Shown piece by piece: positions 21,918 through 31,297 of a DNA stretch of 64,000 nucleotides (its first letter is position 1; every line of letters begins with the position of its first letter). Made by a program: the position numbers and the translations under genes. Below the pieces are notes generated by a model that did not search any database, had not been told where the DNA came from, and was given only the letters and a program-made list of their open reading frames with translations. Origin of the DNA: Halomonas eurihalina (lineage in GTDB: Bacteria > Pseudomonadota > Gammaproteobacteria > Pseudomonadales > Halomonadaceae); NCBI RefSeq assembly GCF_008274785.1, contig NZ_VTPU01000014.1, positions 35,788-99,787 of the forward strand. Reading direction: 5' to 3'.

Positions 21918-23159
21918 ATGCTGGATCGTCTGCCACTATTGATCGGGTTGCGCTATGTCCGCGCCAAGCGGCGCAACCACTTTATCTCCTTCATTTCCCT
22001 GACCTCCATGCTGGGCCTGACGCTCGGTGTGGCGGTATTGATCCTCGTGCTTTCCGTGATGAACGGGTTCGACCGGGAACTGCGGACCCGGATACTGGGC
22101 ATGGTACCCCACACCCAGATCGAGAAGCCTTCGGGAATGACCGACTGGCAGTCGCTCGCCGAGCAGTTGACGCAGCGCGAGCATGTCATCGGTGCTGCGC
22201 CCTATGTAGAGCAGCAAGGCATGTTCTCGGTGGGCGGGCGCAATCATGGTGCCATGGTCAATGGCATCGAACCCGACTGGGAGCGTCGTGTCTCGATCAT
22301 CGACGAACACATGTCGCGGGGCAGTCTCGACGACTTGGTCCCGGGGGAGTGGAACGTCGTGCTGGGTTCGGTCCTGGCGCGTCAGCTCGGGGTCGGCGTG
22401 GGTGACAGCGTGACCTTGCTGGTGCCCGAGGCCTCGATCACCCCGGCCGGTGTCTTCCCCAGGCTCAAGCGCTTCACGGTCAGCGGTATCTTCAGTGTCG
22501 GTGCTGACCTGGACGCCAATCTGGCCTATGCCAACATCGAGGACATGCAGACCCTGGCGCGGATGGGCGACGACGTGGGCGGCCTGCGCCTGGAGCTCGA
22601 CGACCTGTTCAAGGCCGGCAGCGTGACCCAATCGATCATCGACGATCTCGGCGCGGGGTATCGGGGCCTCGACTGGACCTATACGCGGGGCAATCTCTTC
22701 CAGGCGATCCAGATGGAGAAGCGCATGATCGCGCTGCTGCTTACCGTGATCATCGCGGTGGCGGCCTTCAACATCGTCTCCACCCTGGTGATGGTGGTCA
22801 CCGACAAGCACGCCGATATCGCCATCCTGCGCACTATCGGCGCCACGCCACGCTCGATCATGGGCATCTTCATGGTCCAGGGGCTGGCGATCGGCGTGAT
22901 CGGTATCCTGATCGGGGTGGGGCTGGGTGTGCTGCTGGCCCTGACGGTGTCCGACATCATCGCCTTCGTTGAATCGACCTTCGGCATTCACTTCCTCGAC
23001 GCAGGCGTCTATTTCATCAGCGAGCTGCCCTCGCAGCTGATGTGGTCTGATGTTGGCAACATCATCGCGGCGGCCTTCGTCCTGACCTTCCTGTCGACGC
23101 TTTATCCAGCCTGGCGCGCCGCCAGGGTTCAACCCGCGGAGGTGCTGCGCTATGAGTGA
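21918..23159 (+). CDS. Lipoprotein-releasing ABC transporter permease (LolC/LolE family)
   Basis: A 413-residue inner-membrane permease that extracts outer-membrane lipoproteins and hands them to LolA. The N-terminus GLRYVRAKRRNHFISFIS leads into the first transmembrane segment (about 30-52). A large periplasmic domain follows, then three C-terminal transmembrane segments (about 275-300, 320-345, 375-400). AAGGA lies 8 nt before the chosen ATG. Only one permease gene is present here, directly followed by lolD; E. coli has lolC-lolD-lolE. It may therefore be a LolF-type permease working as a homodimer, unless a partner lies elsewhere. Confidence 0.93.
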   Translation: MLDRLPLLIGLRYVRAKRRNHFISFISLTSMLGLTLGVAVLILVLSVMNGFDRELRTRILGMVPHTQIEKPSGMTDWQSLAEQLTQREHVIGAAPYVEQQGMFSVGGRNHGAMVNGIEPDWERRVSIIDEHMSRGSLDDLVPGEWNVVLGSVLARQLGVGVGDSVTLLVPEASITPAGVFPRLKRFTVSGIFSVGADLDANLAYANIEDMQTLARMGDDVGGLRLELDDLFKAGSVTQSIIDDLGAGYRGLDWTYTRGNLFQAIQMEKRMIALLLTVIIAVAAFNIVSTLVMVVTDKHADIAILRTIGATPRSIMGIFMVQGLAIGVIGILIGVGLGVLLALTVSDIIAFVESTFGIHFLDAGVYFISELPSQLMWSDVGNIIAAAFVLTFLSTLYPAWRAARVQPAEVLRYE

Positions 23160-23877
23160 CACGGCCATGACTCGAGACACGCTGGCAGGTGAGGTGATGC
23201 TGGAGTGCCGCGAGCTGACGCGGATCTACCAGGAAGGCCCGCAAGACCTTACCGTGCTGGACTCGTTGGAACTGGAGGTGCGGGCCGGTGAGCGGGTCGC
23301 CGTGGTGGGGAGTTCAGGGTCGGGCAAGACGACCCTGCTCAATTTGCTGGGCGGGCTGGATCGGCCCAGCCATGGCGAAGTGCGGGTCGCCGACAAGGTA
23401 CTGCATACAATGAGCGATGCGGCTCTGGGCCGCTTTCGCAATCGCCATATCGGTTTCGTCTACCAGTTCCACCACCTGCTCGCCGAGTTCACCGCCCTGG
23501 AGAACGCCGCCCTGCCGTTGATTGTGCGCGGTCAGCGCAAGAGAGAGGCCGAAAAACGGGCCATGGAGATCCTGGCGCGGGTCGGCATGCGCGAGCGGGC
23601 CGCCCACAAGCCCGGCGAACTGTCCGGTGGGGAACGCCAGCGCGTGGCCATCGCCAGGGCCCTGGTGACCGACCCGAGCCTGGTGCTGATGGATGAGCCG
23701 ACCGGCAATCTCGATCAGTCGACGGCGTCGAGTATCCTGGCGCTGATGGATGAGTTGTCAGCTACGGCGGCGTGCGCCTTCGTCATCGTGACCCATGATC
23801 CGGGCCTGGCTGCGCATCAGGATCGTGTTCTGCGTCTGGATGGTGGCCGCCTGACCGACGAAGCATCCTACGACTGA
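23152..23877 (+). CDS. lolD: Lipoprotein-releasing ABC transporter ATPase LolD
   Basis: A 241-residue cytoplasmic ATPase of the Lol system. Walker A is GSSGSGKTTLLNLLGGLD, the LolD-type Q-loop is VYQFHHLL, the signature is LSGGERQRVAIARAL and Walker B is LVLMDEPTGNLD. The start overlaps the permease gene by 8 nt; internal ATGs at codons 6 and 16 are alternative starts. Its last 95 nt are covered on the other strand by the end of the DUF2062 gene. Confidence 0.95.
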   Translation: MSDTAMTRDTLAGEVMLECRELTRIYQEGPQDLTVLDSLELEVRAGERVAVVGSSGSGKTTLLNLLGGLDRPSHGEVRVADKVLHTMSDAALGRFRNRHIGFVYQFHHLLAEFTALENAALPLIVRGQRKREAEKRAMEILARVGMRERAAHKPGELSGGERQRVAIARALVTDPSLVLMDEPTGNLDQSTASSILALMDELSATAACAFVIVTHDPGLAAHQDRVLRLDGGRLTDEASYD

Positions 23878-24442
23878 CCCCACCTTTCGGGACCGGCCCG
23901 CCCGCCGGCCGGTCCATTCGCCGGAGCTGCCGCCGCCTCGAGGCACGGCGCTTCCAACTGCGTACCACCTGCCAGCGCCATAGTAGCCGAATGATCAGGC
24001 TGCCGGCGATGCCACAGATGACTGCTGCCACCAGCGAGCCGAGTGCCAGCGCCGGCAGGATGTCGAGCATCTGCTCGGCGACCCAGCGGGTTGATAACTC
24101 CTCGGGTGCCGCGCGTACGGGACCGTCCAGCAGCCAGGCGCCGAGCCGGTAGTTGCCGTAGAAGATCACTGGCATGGTCAGTGGGTTGGTGATCCACACC
24201 AGACCCACGGATAGCGGCAGGTTGGCGCGCATGAGCCAGGCGCCCAGGGCCGCCAGGGCCATCTGGCCGGGAATTGGCAGCAGAGCGCAGAAGAGCCCCA
24301 CGAAGAAGGCATTGGCCACACTGCGCCGGGACAGCATCCACAAGGTGGGATTGCCGATCAACTGGCCCATGAAGCGCAGCGAGCGTTGGCGCCTGAGCGT
24401 ATCGGGGTGTGGCAGGTAGCGCTGAAGGAGTCGGCGCGGCAT
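23783..24442 (-). CDS. DUF2062 membrane protein with antisense-overlapping tail
   Basis: A 219-residue DUF2062 protein, function unknown, probably in the inner membrane. The start MPRRLLQRYLPHPDTLRRQRSL, hydrophobic segments about 45-72 and 80-100, and a third near 130-155 match the family. DUF2062 next to comEC is also found in Pseudomonas. The family usually ends soon after the basic WKRRASRRRQLRR stretch (about residue 175). Here the frame continues about 44 residues, and the last 31 or so are read antisense to lolD. This tail looks like accidental read-through into the neighbour. Confidence 0.8.
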   Translation of the reverse strand: MPRRLLQRYLPHPDTLRRQRSLRFMGQLIGNPTLWMLSRRSVANAFFVGLFCALLPIPGQMALAALGAWLMRANLPLSVGLVWITNPLTMPVIFYGNYRLGAWLLDGPVRAAPEELSTRWVAEQMLDILPALALGSLVAAVICGIAGSLIIRLLWRWQVVRSWKRRASRRRQLRRMDRPAGGPVPKGGVSRRMLRRSGGHHPDAEHDPDAQPGPDHGSR

Positions 24443-24563
24443 GACGATAGGCTCGCGGCTTCGAAACTGGGGCTATTATCCATATAAGCTGTGTATCTCG
24501 CTACGCCGCCCTGTGGGGTGGCGCGATCCGCGCGGGTGTCGTAGGCCGAGCAGGGACGATGAG

Positions 24564-26903
24564 ATGAGACAGGGATGGGCCATGCCCCTGGCACTGGCTA
24601 GCCTGGCGGGCGTGGCGACGGGGGCGCTGGCCACGACGGCGCTGCTGCAGGGACTGGGTGTCGCTGCCCTCTGGTGCCTGGTATGGCGTCGTGGGCGCGA
24701 GAGCCTGCTTTTGGTCGTGGTAATGCTCGTCGCTGTGCGGATCCTGCTGGTGGCGGGCGGTGAACTGGCTCCCGGCCTGAGTCGGCAGGACGTGCGTCTC
24801 GACGCACGAGTGCTCGACGTCTCGTCTCAGGCAGGGATGGCGCGCCTCGATCTGTCGGTCGATGCCTGCCGGCCGCTGACGCCGGGCCTGCCGGACTGCG
24901 ATGCCCTTGCTCGGGTACGCTTGAGCGTCTACCGGGGGCCCGACATCCAGGTGGGGGAGCGCTGGCGACTGACGGCCCGCCTGAGGCCGCCCTCCGGGGC
25001 CGCCAATCCCGGGACCTTCGACTATCGTGGCTGGCTCTGGCGAGAAGGCATCCAGGCCACCGGCTATCTGCGCCAGTCTCCGGCGCCACGCCGATTGGCC
25101 GAGGCCGATGTATCGGTGCGCCGACTGGCGCTGGCGCATCTCGACGAGCAGGAGCTGGCGCCACGCCCCTCGCGTTGGCTGGCGGCCCTGACCCTCGGCG
25201 CGGAGCGGCGGCTCGAGACGCGGGACTGGGAACTGCTCAATGCCAGCGGCACCACCCATCTGGTGGTGATCTCCGGTCTGCATATCGGCCTGGTGGCCGC
25301 CTTTGCGCTGGGCCTGTCGCGTCTGCTGGCCCGTTGTCTGATGCCGGGGCGCTGGCGCATGGCAATCTGGCCCTGGTGGTCCGCAGGCATGGCCGCCGCT
25401 GGTTATGCGGTCCTGGCGGGGCTGGAAGCGCCGGCCATGCGCGCCCTGGTCATGGCCCTGGTCGGTCTCTGGGTCGCCAGCGGTCGTCACGCGCCGGGTG
25501 CCTGGCAGGCCTGGTGGTTGGCGTTGGCACTGATCCTGCTGCTCGATCCGTTGTCTGCCTGGCGCCCGGGATTGTGGCTCTCCTTTCTTGCCGTGGCACT
25601 GTTGATCCTTATCTGGCAGGGCCGGTCGAGACCGCGCGGCGTGCGGGGGTGGTGCCTGGCGCTGATACGTACCCAATGGCTGCTGGCGCCGCTCATGGCG
25701 GCGGCCGTGTTGCTGGCGTTCGGGCGGCTCGCGCCGGCTGCACCGCTGGTCAACCTGATCGCCGTGCCGCTGGTCAGCGCCCTGATGGTGCCCCTGGGGC
25801 TGGCGGGCTGGTTGTTGGCCTGGGTGCCGCCGCTCTCGATGGCGTGCTGGACCCTGTTCGCTGGTCTGGCCCAGGGGCTGGCCTCCGTCCTGGAAGCCGT
25901 CGTGGCGCAGCTGCCGCTCTGGCAACCGTCGCCGGAGCAGCGCTGGCCACTGGCCATCGGTCTGGGCCTGGTCAGCGCGCTCTGGGCCTTGCCGGGGCTG
26001 GATCGACGCTGGCGCGCGGTTGGAACACTGCTGCTGGTAGCCGGCTCCGCGTGGCTGCCGGTGGTGGAGCCTGAGCGAGGCACTCTCTGGGCGCGGGTGT
26101 ATGATGTCGGCCAGGGGCAGTTGGTGGAATTGCGCACTACCCACTATCGGGCCCTGGTGGACACCGGGCCGCGCTTTGGTTCCGGCTTCATGCCGCTCGA
26201 GACCCTGTGGGCACCGGGGCAGGCATTCGACGACGTCATTGTCAGCCATGGCGATCAGGATCATGCCGGTGGCCTGGCGGCTCTGGAGGCCGAGCACGAC
26301 GTTGACCGTTACCTGGCGCCGCCGGGCGAGACCTTGCCGGTTACAGCCGATGCCTGTCGAGCGGGGCGTGCCTGGCAACGCGATGGCGTCGAGTTCCGCT
26401 TCCTGTGGCCTCCGCCGCGGGTCGGTGGGTTGTCCAGCAATGATCGCTCCTGTGTCCTGCTGGTCACTGCCGGCCCTCATCGCCTGTTGATTCCCGGCGA
26501 CGTTGGTCGCCGGGTGGAGCGCAGCTTCCTGGGCGCCTTGACGGAGCCGGTCACGGTGCTGGTGGCGGGGCATCACGGCAGTCGTACCAGCTCCGGGCCT
26601 GCCCTGGTGCGTCGACTGGCGCCCGGCTCGGTCATCTTCAGTGCGGCGCGTGGCAGTCGCTTCGGCCACCCGGCATCCGAGGTGGTGCGGCGTTTCCGGC
26701 TGGCCGGTAGCTGCCTGTGGAGTACCGCCCAGGACGGCGCCTTGACGCTGAGGCTGGGCGAGCGCGACGATCCGGACATCAGCGCTGCGCGGCCGCTGTC
26801 ATGGCGGCCTGGCGGTGTCGGCCGGGACTGCCTTGCGTTAGAATCGCCTGCATCGATACCGGGCTTGCCCGTGCCGACATCCACTGAAGCGGAGACACCG
26901 TGA
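24564..26903 (+). CDS. comEC: DNA internalization channel protein ComEC/Rec2
   Basis: A 779-residue polytopic membrane protein of natural competence; it forms the inner-membrane channel for single-stranded DNA. The N-terminus has hydrophobic segments followed by the ComEC N-terminal domain (ARVLDVSSQ region onward). The central competence domain begins near LNASGTTHLVVISGLHIGL and has about eight hydrophobic segments. The C-terminal metallo-beta-lactamase domain shows YDVGQGQ, SHGDQDHAGGL and VAGHHGSRTSS. AGGGA lies 7 nt before the chosen ATG. The stop overlaps the msbA GTG start. The upstream 120 nt is the divergent promoter region with DUF2062. Confidence 0.94.
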   Translation: MRQGWAMPLALASLAGVATGALATTALLQGLGVAALWCLVWRRGRESLLLVVVMLVAVRILLVAGGELAPGLSRQDVRLDARVLDVSSQAGMARLDLSVDACRPLTPGLPDCDALARVRLSVYRGPDIQVGERWRLTARLRPPSGAANPGTFDYRGWLWREGIQATGYLRQSPAPRRLAEADVSVRRLALAHLDEQELAPRPSRWLAALTLGAERRLETRDWELLNASGTTHLVVISGLHIGLVAAFALGLSRLLARCLMPGRWRMAIWPWWSAGMAAAGYAVLAGLEAPAMRALVMALVGLWVASGRHAPGAWQAWWLALALILLLDPLSAWRPGLWLSFLAVALLILIWQGRSRPRGVRGWCLALIRTQWLLAPLMAAAVLLAFGRLAPAAPLVNLIAVPLVSALMVPLGLAGWLLAWVPPLSMACWTLFAGLAQGLASVLEAVVAQLPLWQPSPEQRWPLAIGLGLVSALWALPGLDRRWRAVGTLLLVAGSAWLPVVEPERGTLWARVYDVGQGQLVELRTTHYRALVDTGPRFGSGFMPLETLWAPGQAFDDVIVSHGDQDHAGGLAALEAEHDVDRYLAPPGETLPVTADACRAGRAWQRDGVEFRFLWPPPRVGGLSSNDRSCVLLVTAGPHRLLIPGDVGRRVERSFLGALTEPVTVLVAGHHGSRTSSGPALVRRLAPGSVIFSAARGSRFGHPASEVVRRFRLAGSCLWSTAQDGALTLRLGERDDPDISAARPLSWRPGGVGRDCLALESPASIPGLPVPTSTEAETP

Positions 26904-28645
26904 TCGAACATTCCGGCTGGACCCTCTACAAGCGTCTGCTGGGTTACGTCAGGCCGCACTGGCGGGCCTTCTCCCTGGCCATCGTGGGCTATGTGCTCTA
27001 TGCCGCATCGAGCACGGCGCTGGCCGAGATGATGAAGCGGCTGATCGACGGCATCCAGGATCCGGATGCTGCCTTTCGGCTCTGGCTGCCCCTGTTCGTG
27101 GTAGGCATGTTCGCCTTCCGGGGGCTGGGCACCTTCCTCGGCACCTATTTCATGAGCAACGTGGCGCGCAATCTGGTGCATGCCCTGCGTTGTGATGTCT
27201 TCAATCACATGCTGCACCTGCCCGGGCGCTTCTTCGACTCGCATTCCTCCGGGCACCTGATCTCGCGGGTCACCTACCATGTGGAGCAGGTGACCGGTGC
27301 GGCCACCAAGGCGATCACCATCCTGCTGCGCGAAGGCCTCTTCGTGATCGGGTTGATCATCTACCTGTTGTGGACCAACTGGATGCTGACGCTGCTGTTT
27401 CTCGCCGTGACGCCGATGATCGGCGGCGTGGTCAGTTACGCCAGCAAGCGCTTTCGTCGTATCTCTCGGCGTATCCAGCGCTCCATGGGCGATGTGACCC
27501 ATGTGGCGTCCGAGGCGTTGTCCGGTTATCGGGTGGTACGCACCCACGGCGCCGAGGCCTATGAGAAGGCACGCTTTGCCGAGGCCAGCGAGGTCAACCG
27601 TCGCCAGAGCATGAAGGAGGCCCTGACCAAGGCCACCAGCACGCCGGTGATCCAGTTGATGGTGGCCCTGGCGCTGGCATTGCTGGTGTGGCTGGCCATG
27701 TCGCCGGCGTTGATGGCGGACATGACGCCCGGCGAGTTCGTGGCCTTCATCACCGCCGCTTCGCTGATGGCCAAGCCGGTACGCCAGCTCACCGAAATCA
27801 ATGCCACCGTGCAGAAGGGGATCGCCGCGGCCGCCGAGCTTTTCGGCCTGCTCGAGGAGGAGCCCGAAGAGGACCTGGGCGATCGGGAGCCGGGGCGTCT
27901 CGATGGCCGGGTGCGTTTCGAGGACGTGCATTTCGCCTATGGCGAGGATCAGCCTGAAGTGCTCAAGGGCATCAATCTTGAAGTGTCGCCGGGCGAGATG
28001 GTTGCCATCGTCGGTCGCTCGGGCAGCGGCAAGTCGACCCTGGTGGGCCTGCTGCCACGTTTCTACCATCCCACGGCGGGACGTATCCTGATCGACGATG
28101 TGCCCATCGAGACATACCGACTGGCGCCGTTGCGGCGTTGCGTTGCCCTGGTCTCCCAGCAGGTCATGCTGTTCAATGCGAGCATCGCCGACAACATCGC
28201 CTATGGTGTGGAGAATGCCGATCCGGCCGCCATCGAAGCCGCCGCCCGCGCGGCCCATGCCCACGAGTTCATCGAGAAGTTGTCGGAGGGCTACGACACT
28301 GTAGTGGGAGAGAATGGGGTCATGCTGTCGGGAGGGCAGCGTCAGCGCTTGGCCATCGCCCGGGCGATCTTCAAGGATGCGCCGCTGCTGGTGCTGGACG
28401 AGGCCACCTCGGCGCTGGATACCGAATCGGAACGCTACATCCAGTCGGCCCTGGAAGAGGTGTGTCGTGATCGCACCACCTTTGTGATCGCTCATCGCCT
28501 GTCGACCATCGAACGCGCCGACCGCATTCTGGTGATGGAAGCCGGCGAGATCGTCGAGCAGGGCAATCACGCCGAGCTGCTGGCCCGGGATGGCGCCTAT
28601 GCGGCCCTGCATCGCCTGCAGTTCCGGGAGAGCGAGCCGGCATGA
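26900..28645 (+). CDS. msbA: Lipid A export ATP-binding/permease protein MsbA
   Basis: A 581-residue half-transporter that flips core-lipid A across the inner membrane. Six transmembrane segments occupy about residues 20-310. The nucleotide-binding domain has Walker A GRSGSGKSTL (near 373-382), signature LSGGQRQRLAIARAI, Walker B LLVLDEATSALD and the H-loop VIAHRLST. The GTG start overlaps the comEC stop (GTGA), and lpxK follows with ATGA overlap. The comEC-msbA-lpxK order matches Pseudomonas. Confidence 0.96.
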   Translation: MIEHSGWTLYKRLLGYVRPHWRAFSLAIVGYVLYAASSTALAEMMKRLIDGIQDPDAAFRLWLPLFVVGMFAFRGLGTFLGTYFMSNVARNLVHALRCDVFNHMLHLPGRFFDSHSSGHLISRVTYHVEQVTGAATKAITILLREGLFVIGLIIYLLWTNWMLTLLFLAVTPMIGGVVSYASKRFRRISRRIQRSMGDVTHVASEALSGYRVVRTHGAEAYEKARFAEASEVNRRQSMKEALTKATSTPVIQLMVALALALLVWLAMSPALMADMTPGEFVAFITAASLMAKPVRQLTEINATVQKGIAAAAELFGLLEEEPEEDLGDREPGRLDGRVRFEDVHFAYGEDQPEVLKGINLEVSPGEMVAIVGRSGSGKSTLVGLLPRFYHPTAGRILIDDVPIETYRLAPLRRCVALVSQQVMLFNASIADNIAYGVENADPAAIEAAARAAHAHEFIEKLSEGYDTVVGENGVMLSGGQRQRLAIARAIFKDAPLLVLDEATSALDTESERYIQSALEEVCRDRTTFVIAHRLSTIERADRILVMEAGEIVEQGNHAELLARDGAYAALHRLQFRESEPA

Positions 28646-29634
28646 CGTCGCTCGCCGAGCGCTGGCTGGAAGCCGCTTACAATGGCAAGCGCTGGCTCAT
28701 GGCGCTGCGCCCCCTTGAGGCACTCTATCGAGGCGTGATGCGTCGCCGGGCGGCCGCCTACGCCGATGGCAGAAAGGCCGTCTGGCGTGCACCGGTGCCG
28801 GTTATCGTGGTGGGCAACATTACGCTCGGCGGGACCGGCAAGTCGCCGCTGGTGGCCTGGCTGGCGCGTTATCTCACCGAGGCGGGCTGGACACCGGGCA
28901 TCCTGTCGCGTGGCTATGGCGGCCGCTCCGAACGCTATCCGTTGTATCTCGAGGCGGATACGCCGGTCGCCGAGAGCGGTGACGAGCCACGCATGTTGGC
29001 CGACCAGACCGGGTGCCCCGTGGTGGTTGATCCGGATCGACCGCGCGGTGGTCGTCGCCTACTGGAGGCGGGCTGCGACATTCTGATCAGCGACGACGGT
29101 CTGCAGCATCTGGCGCTGGGTCGTGACCTGGAAATCGTCGTGGTTGATGGCCAGCGAGGCCTGGGCAATGAACGGTGCCTGCCGGCCGGGCCATTGCGCG
29201 AGCCCGCCGAGCGTCTTGCCACGGTGGATGCGGTGATGATCAACGGCCGAATGCGACGACCGGTACCGGCTGCCGGCCATGCCATGCAGCTGACACCCGT
29301 TGCCTGGCGAGCCCTGGACGACGGCCGTCGAGAGGCGTTGTCGCCACTGCCCTTCGTCGGGTCGGTGCATGCTCTGGCCGGCATCGGGCGGCCGGCGCGT
29401 TTTTTCGAAACCCTGGGTGAACTCGGCGTCGAGTTCGAGGCCCACGCCTTCGGTGATCACCATCGGTTCACCGCCGTCGACCTGGCCTTCGACGACGAGC
29501 GGCCGGTGGTGATGACCGCCAAGGACGCGGTCAAGTGCCGGGGGCTGGTGACCGGGGCCTGGAGCCTGGATGTGGAAGCGGTCCCCGAACCGGCGTTCGT
29601 CGACTGGCTGGCCAGGCGCCTGGCGACGTTATGA
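28642..29634 (+). CDS. lpxK: Tetraacyldisaccharide 4'-kinase LpxK
   Basis: A 330-residue membrane-associated kinase that phosphorylates the 4' position of the lipid A disaccharide. The P-loop VVGNITLGGTGKSPLVAWL is at about residues 55-73. ILSRGYGG and the LISDDGLQH motif are family features. Length is normal. The ATG overlaps the msbA stop. A 194-nt structured spacer separates it from the Trm112 gene. Confidence 0.96.
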   Translation: MTSLAERWLEAAYNGKRWLMALRPLEALYRGVMRRRAAAYADGRKAVWRAPVPVIVVGNITLGGTGKSPLVAWLARYLTEAGWTPGILSRGYGGRSERYPLYLEADTPVAESGDEPRMLADQTGCPVVVDPDRPRGGRRLLEAGCDILISDDGLQHLALGRDLEIVVVDGQRGLGNERCLPAGPLREPAERLATVDAVMINGRMRRPVPAAGHAMQLTPVAWRALDDGRREALSPLPFVGSVHALAGIGRPARFFETLGELGVEFEAHAFGDHHRFTAVDLAFDDERPVVMTAKDAVKCRGLVTGAWSLDVEAVPEPAFVDWLARRLATL

Positions 29635-29656
29635 AATCCAGTGCCATCCTCTTAAG

Positions 29657-29782
29657 GGCGGCACAAGGACGTGCCGCCGCCGGACGACAGGCCGGCGCGA
29701 GCCCACCCCACGCCAGCAGATTCACCTATCTGCGCCCGCGTGGGAGGGCGACAATCGAAGCGATCAGGATGATCGTTTGATT
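29657..29782. other. Structured lpxK-trm112 intergenic region, REP-like
   Basis: This 194-nt spacer (29635-29828) contains four inverted repeats: an 8-bp stem 29657-29664/29671-29678; a 5-bp stem 29679-29683/29692-29696; a nested pair 29707-29713/29738-29744 enclosing 29716-29721/29728-29733; and a 12-bp stem with one bulge 29753-29765/29771-29782. None is followed by a T run, so these are not ordinary terminators. GCGTGGGAGGGC resembles the core of some pseudomonad REP elements. Function unknown. Confidence 0.55.
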
Positions 29783-29828
29783 GCCAGGTGAATAAACGGC
29801 CGACGAAATCGCTCATGGAGGCGACGAC

Positions 29829-30038
29829 ATGGACAAGGAACTGCTGGCGATGCTGGTGTGCCCGCTGTGCAAGGGCAAACTGAAATACGACCGTGATGCC
29901 GGCGAGCTGCTGTGCCGTTACGATGGCCTGGCGTATCCCGTGCGTGACGGGATACCGGTCATGCTCCCCGAGGAGGCCAGACAGATGGACGTCGACGAGA
30001 AACTGCCGGCGTCTCCCGGACACGACGGCGAGACCTGA
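29829..30038 (+). CDS. Trm112-like zinc-ribbon protein (YcaR family)
   Basis: A 69-residue Trm112/UPF0434 family protein. The N-terminal [11 protein letters not shown] has the CPxCxG metal-binding pattern and [20 protein letters not shown] is the conserved second half; it has only two to three cysteines. E. coli YcaR occupies the same place between lpxK and kdsB. The molecular role in bacteria is unclear. It sits 9 nt before kdsB and is probably co-transcribed. GGAGG precedes the ATG. The last 20 residues are polar and not conserved. Confidence 0.9.
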   Translation: MDKELLAMLVCPLCKGKLKYDRDAGELLCRYDGLAYPVRDGIPVMLPEEARQMDVDEKLPASPGHDGET

Positions 30039-30047
30039 GGGGGAAGC

Positions 30048-30821
30048 ATGCAGGATTTCATCGCCGTGATTCCGTCGCGTTTCGCCTCCACGCGCCTGCC
30101 GGGCAAGCCGCTGCTGGATATCGCCGGAGAGCCGATGATTGCTCACGTCTGGCGTCGCGCCTGTGCCAGTGCCGCCACTCGGGTGGTGGTGGCCACCGAC
30201 GATGAGCGCATCCGCACCGCTTTCGATGGCCTGGATGCCGAGGTGGTGATGACCCGGGGTGACCATCCCTCGGGAACCGACCGTCTGGCCGAGGTGGCCG
30301 AGCGGCTGGGATTGCCCGACGACGCCGTGCTGGTCAATGTCCAGGGCGACGAGCCCTTGATTCCCCCGGCCCTGATCGATCAGGTGGCCATGCGGCTGTT
30401 CGACGATCCCGACGCTTCCATTGCCACCCTCGCCGAGTCGATCACCGAGATTGAAACACTCTTCGATCCCAATGCCGTGAAAGTGGTGCGCGCGGCGTCG
30501 GGCAGGGCGCTCTACTTCTCGCGGGCGCCAATCCCCTGGGACAGAGATGCCTTCGCCGAGCGCCCCGAGTTGCTGTCGACCGATGCCTGGCTGAGGCATA
30601 TCGGCATCTATGCCTATCGCGCGAGCTTTCTCGCCGAATACCGTGACTGGGCGCCGTCACCCCTGGAACAGCTCGAACAGCTCGAACAGTTGCGCGCCCT
30701 GCATCATGGCCACGCCATCCAGGTCGGCCTGGCGCGGGAACCCAATCCGCCCGGCGTGGATACCGCCGCGGATCTCGAGCGGGTTCGCGACTGGCTGAGC
30801 GCCGAGGGAGGAACGTCATGA
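30048..30821 (+). CDS. kdsB: 3-deoxy-manno-octulosonate cytidylyltransferase KdsB
   Basis: A 257-residue cytoplasmic enzyme that activates Kdo with CTP, giving CMP-Kdo for the LPS inner core. The nucleotide-binding N-terminus [20 protein letters not shown] is intact. Other family blocks are the ATDDERI region, [22 protein letters not shown] and [19 protein letters not shown] stretch near residue 207 occupies a place where E. coli has LEHIEMLEQL, so it is not an expansion. The stop overlaps the next gene by 4 nt. Confidence 0.96.
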   Translation: MQDFIAVIPSRFASTRLPGKPLLDIAGEPMIAHVWRRACASAATRVVVATDDERIRTAFDGLDAEVVMTRGDHPSGTDRLAEVAERLGLPDDAVLVNVQGDEPLIPPALIDQVAMRLFDDPDASIATLAESITEIETLFDPNAVKVVRAASGRALYFSRAPIPWDRDAFAERPELLSTDAWLRHIGIYAYRASFLAEYRDWAPSPLEQLEQLEQLRALHHGHAIQVGLAREPNPPGVDTAADLERVRDWLSAEGGTS

Positions 30822-31297
30822 TCCGCGTACTCTTCGTCTGTCTCGGCAATATCTGCCGCTCGCCTACCGCCGAAGGCATGTTTCGCCGCCTGCTCGAAGA
30901 GGCCGGTCTGGCCGATCGCGTCGAGGTCGATTCCTGCGGGGTTGGTCCCTGGCATGTCGGGGAAGCGCCCGATCCGCGGGCGCGCCGGGCGGCAACACGG
31001 CGTGGCCTGGATATCGACGGGCTGCGTGGACGGCAACTCGAGGCGGCCGATTTCGAATGCTTCGACTACCTGCTGGCCATGGACGAGGATAACCTTGCCG
31101 CCCTGCAGGCCCAGTGTCCACCGGAGTGCCGGGCGCATATCGACCTCTTCCTGGCATTCGCCGGCCTGCCCGACACGCCGGTGCCCGATCCCTACTTCGG
31201 GGGCGAGCAGGGCTTCGAAGACATGATGGATCTGCTGGAGGCCGCGTCGCGGGGCCTGCTGGACAGCGTGCGCGAGCGTCTGGAGGCATCCTCTTGA
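30818..31297 (+). CDS. Low-molecular-weight protein tyrosine phosphatase
   Basis: A 159-residue cytoplasmic phosphatase. The catalytic loop CLGNICRS has Cys8 and Arg14 (C-x5-R), and the general-acid segment is VPDPYFGG near residue 127. Length matches the family. The substrate is not clear; related bacterial enzymes often act on exopolysaccharide tyrosine kinases, but no kinase is nearby. It is embedded between kdsB (ATGA overlap) and murB (TTGA overlap), as in Pseudomonas. Confidence 0.92.
   Translation: MIRVLFVCLGNICRSPTAEGMFRRLLEEAGLADRVEVDSCGVGPWHVGEAPDPRARRAATRRGLDIDGLRGRQLEAADFECFDYLLAMDEDNLAALQAQCPPECRAHIDLFLAFAGLPDTPVPDPYFGGEQGFEDMMDLLEAASRGLLDSVRERLEASS

Noticed and set aside
24501..26669. 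722-codon minus-strand open frame opposite comEC
   Set aside because: A Gln/Arg/Pro-rich shadow of comEC with no motif; it also crosses the comEC promoter region.
30672..30701. [10 protein letters not shown] in kdsB as a repeat expansion
   Set aside because: E. coli KdsB has the same length at this point, so no expansion occurred.
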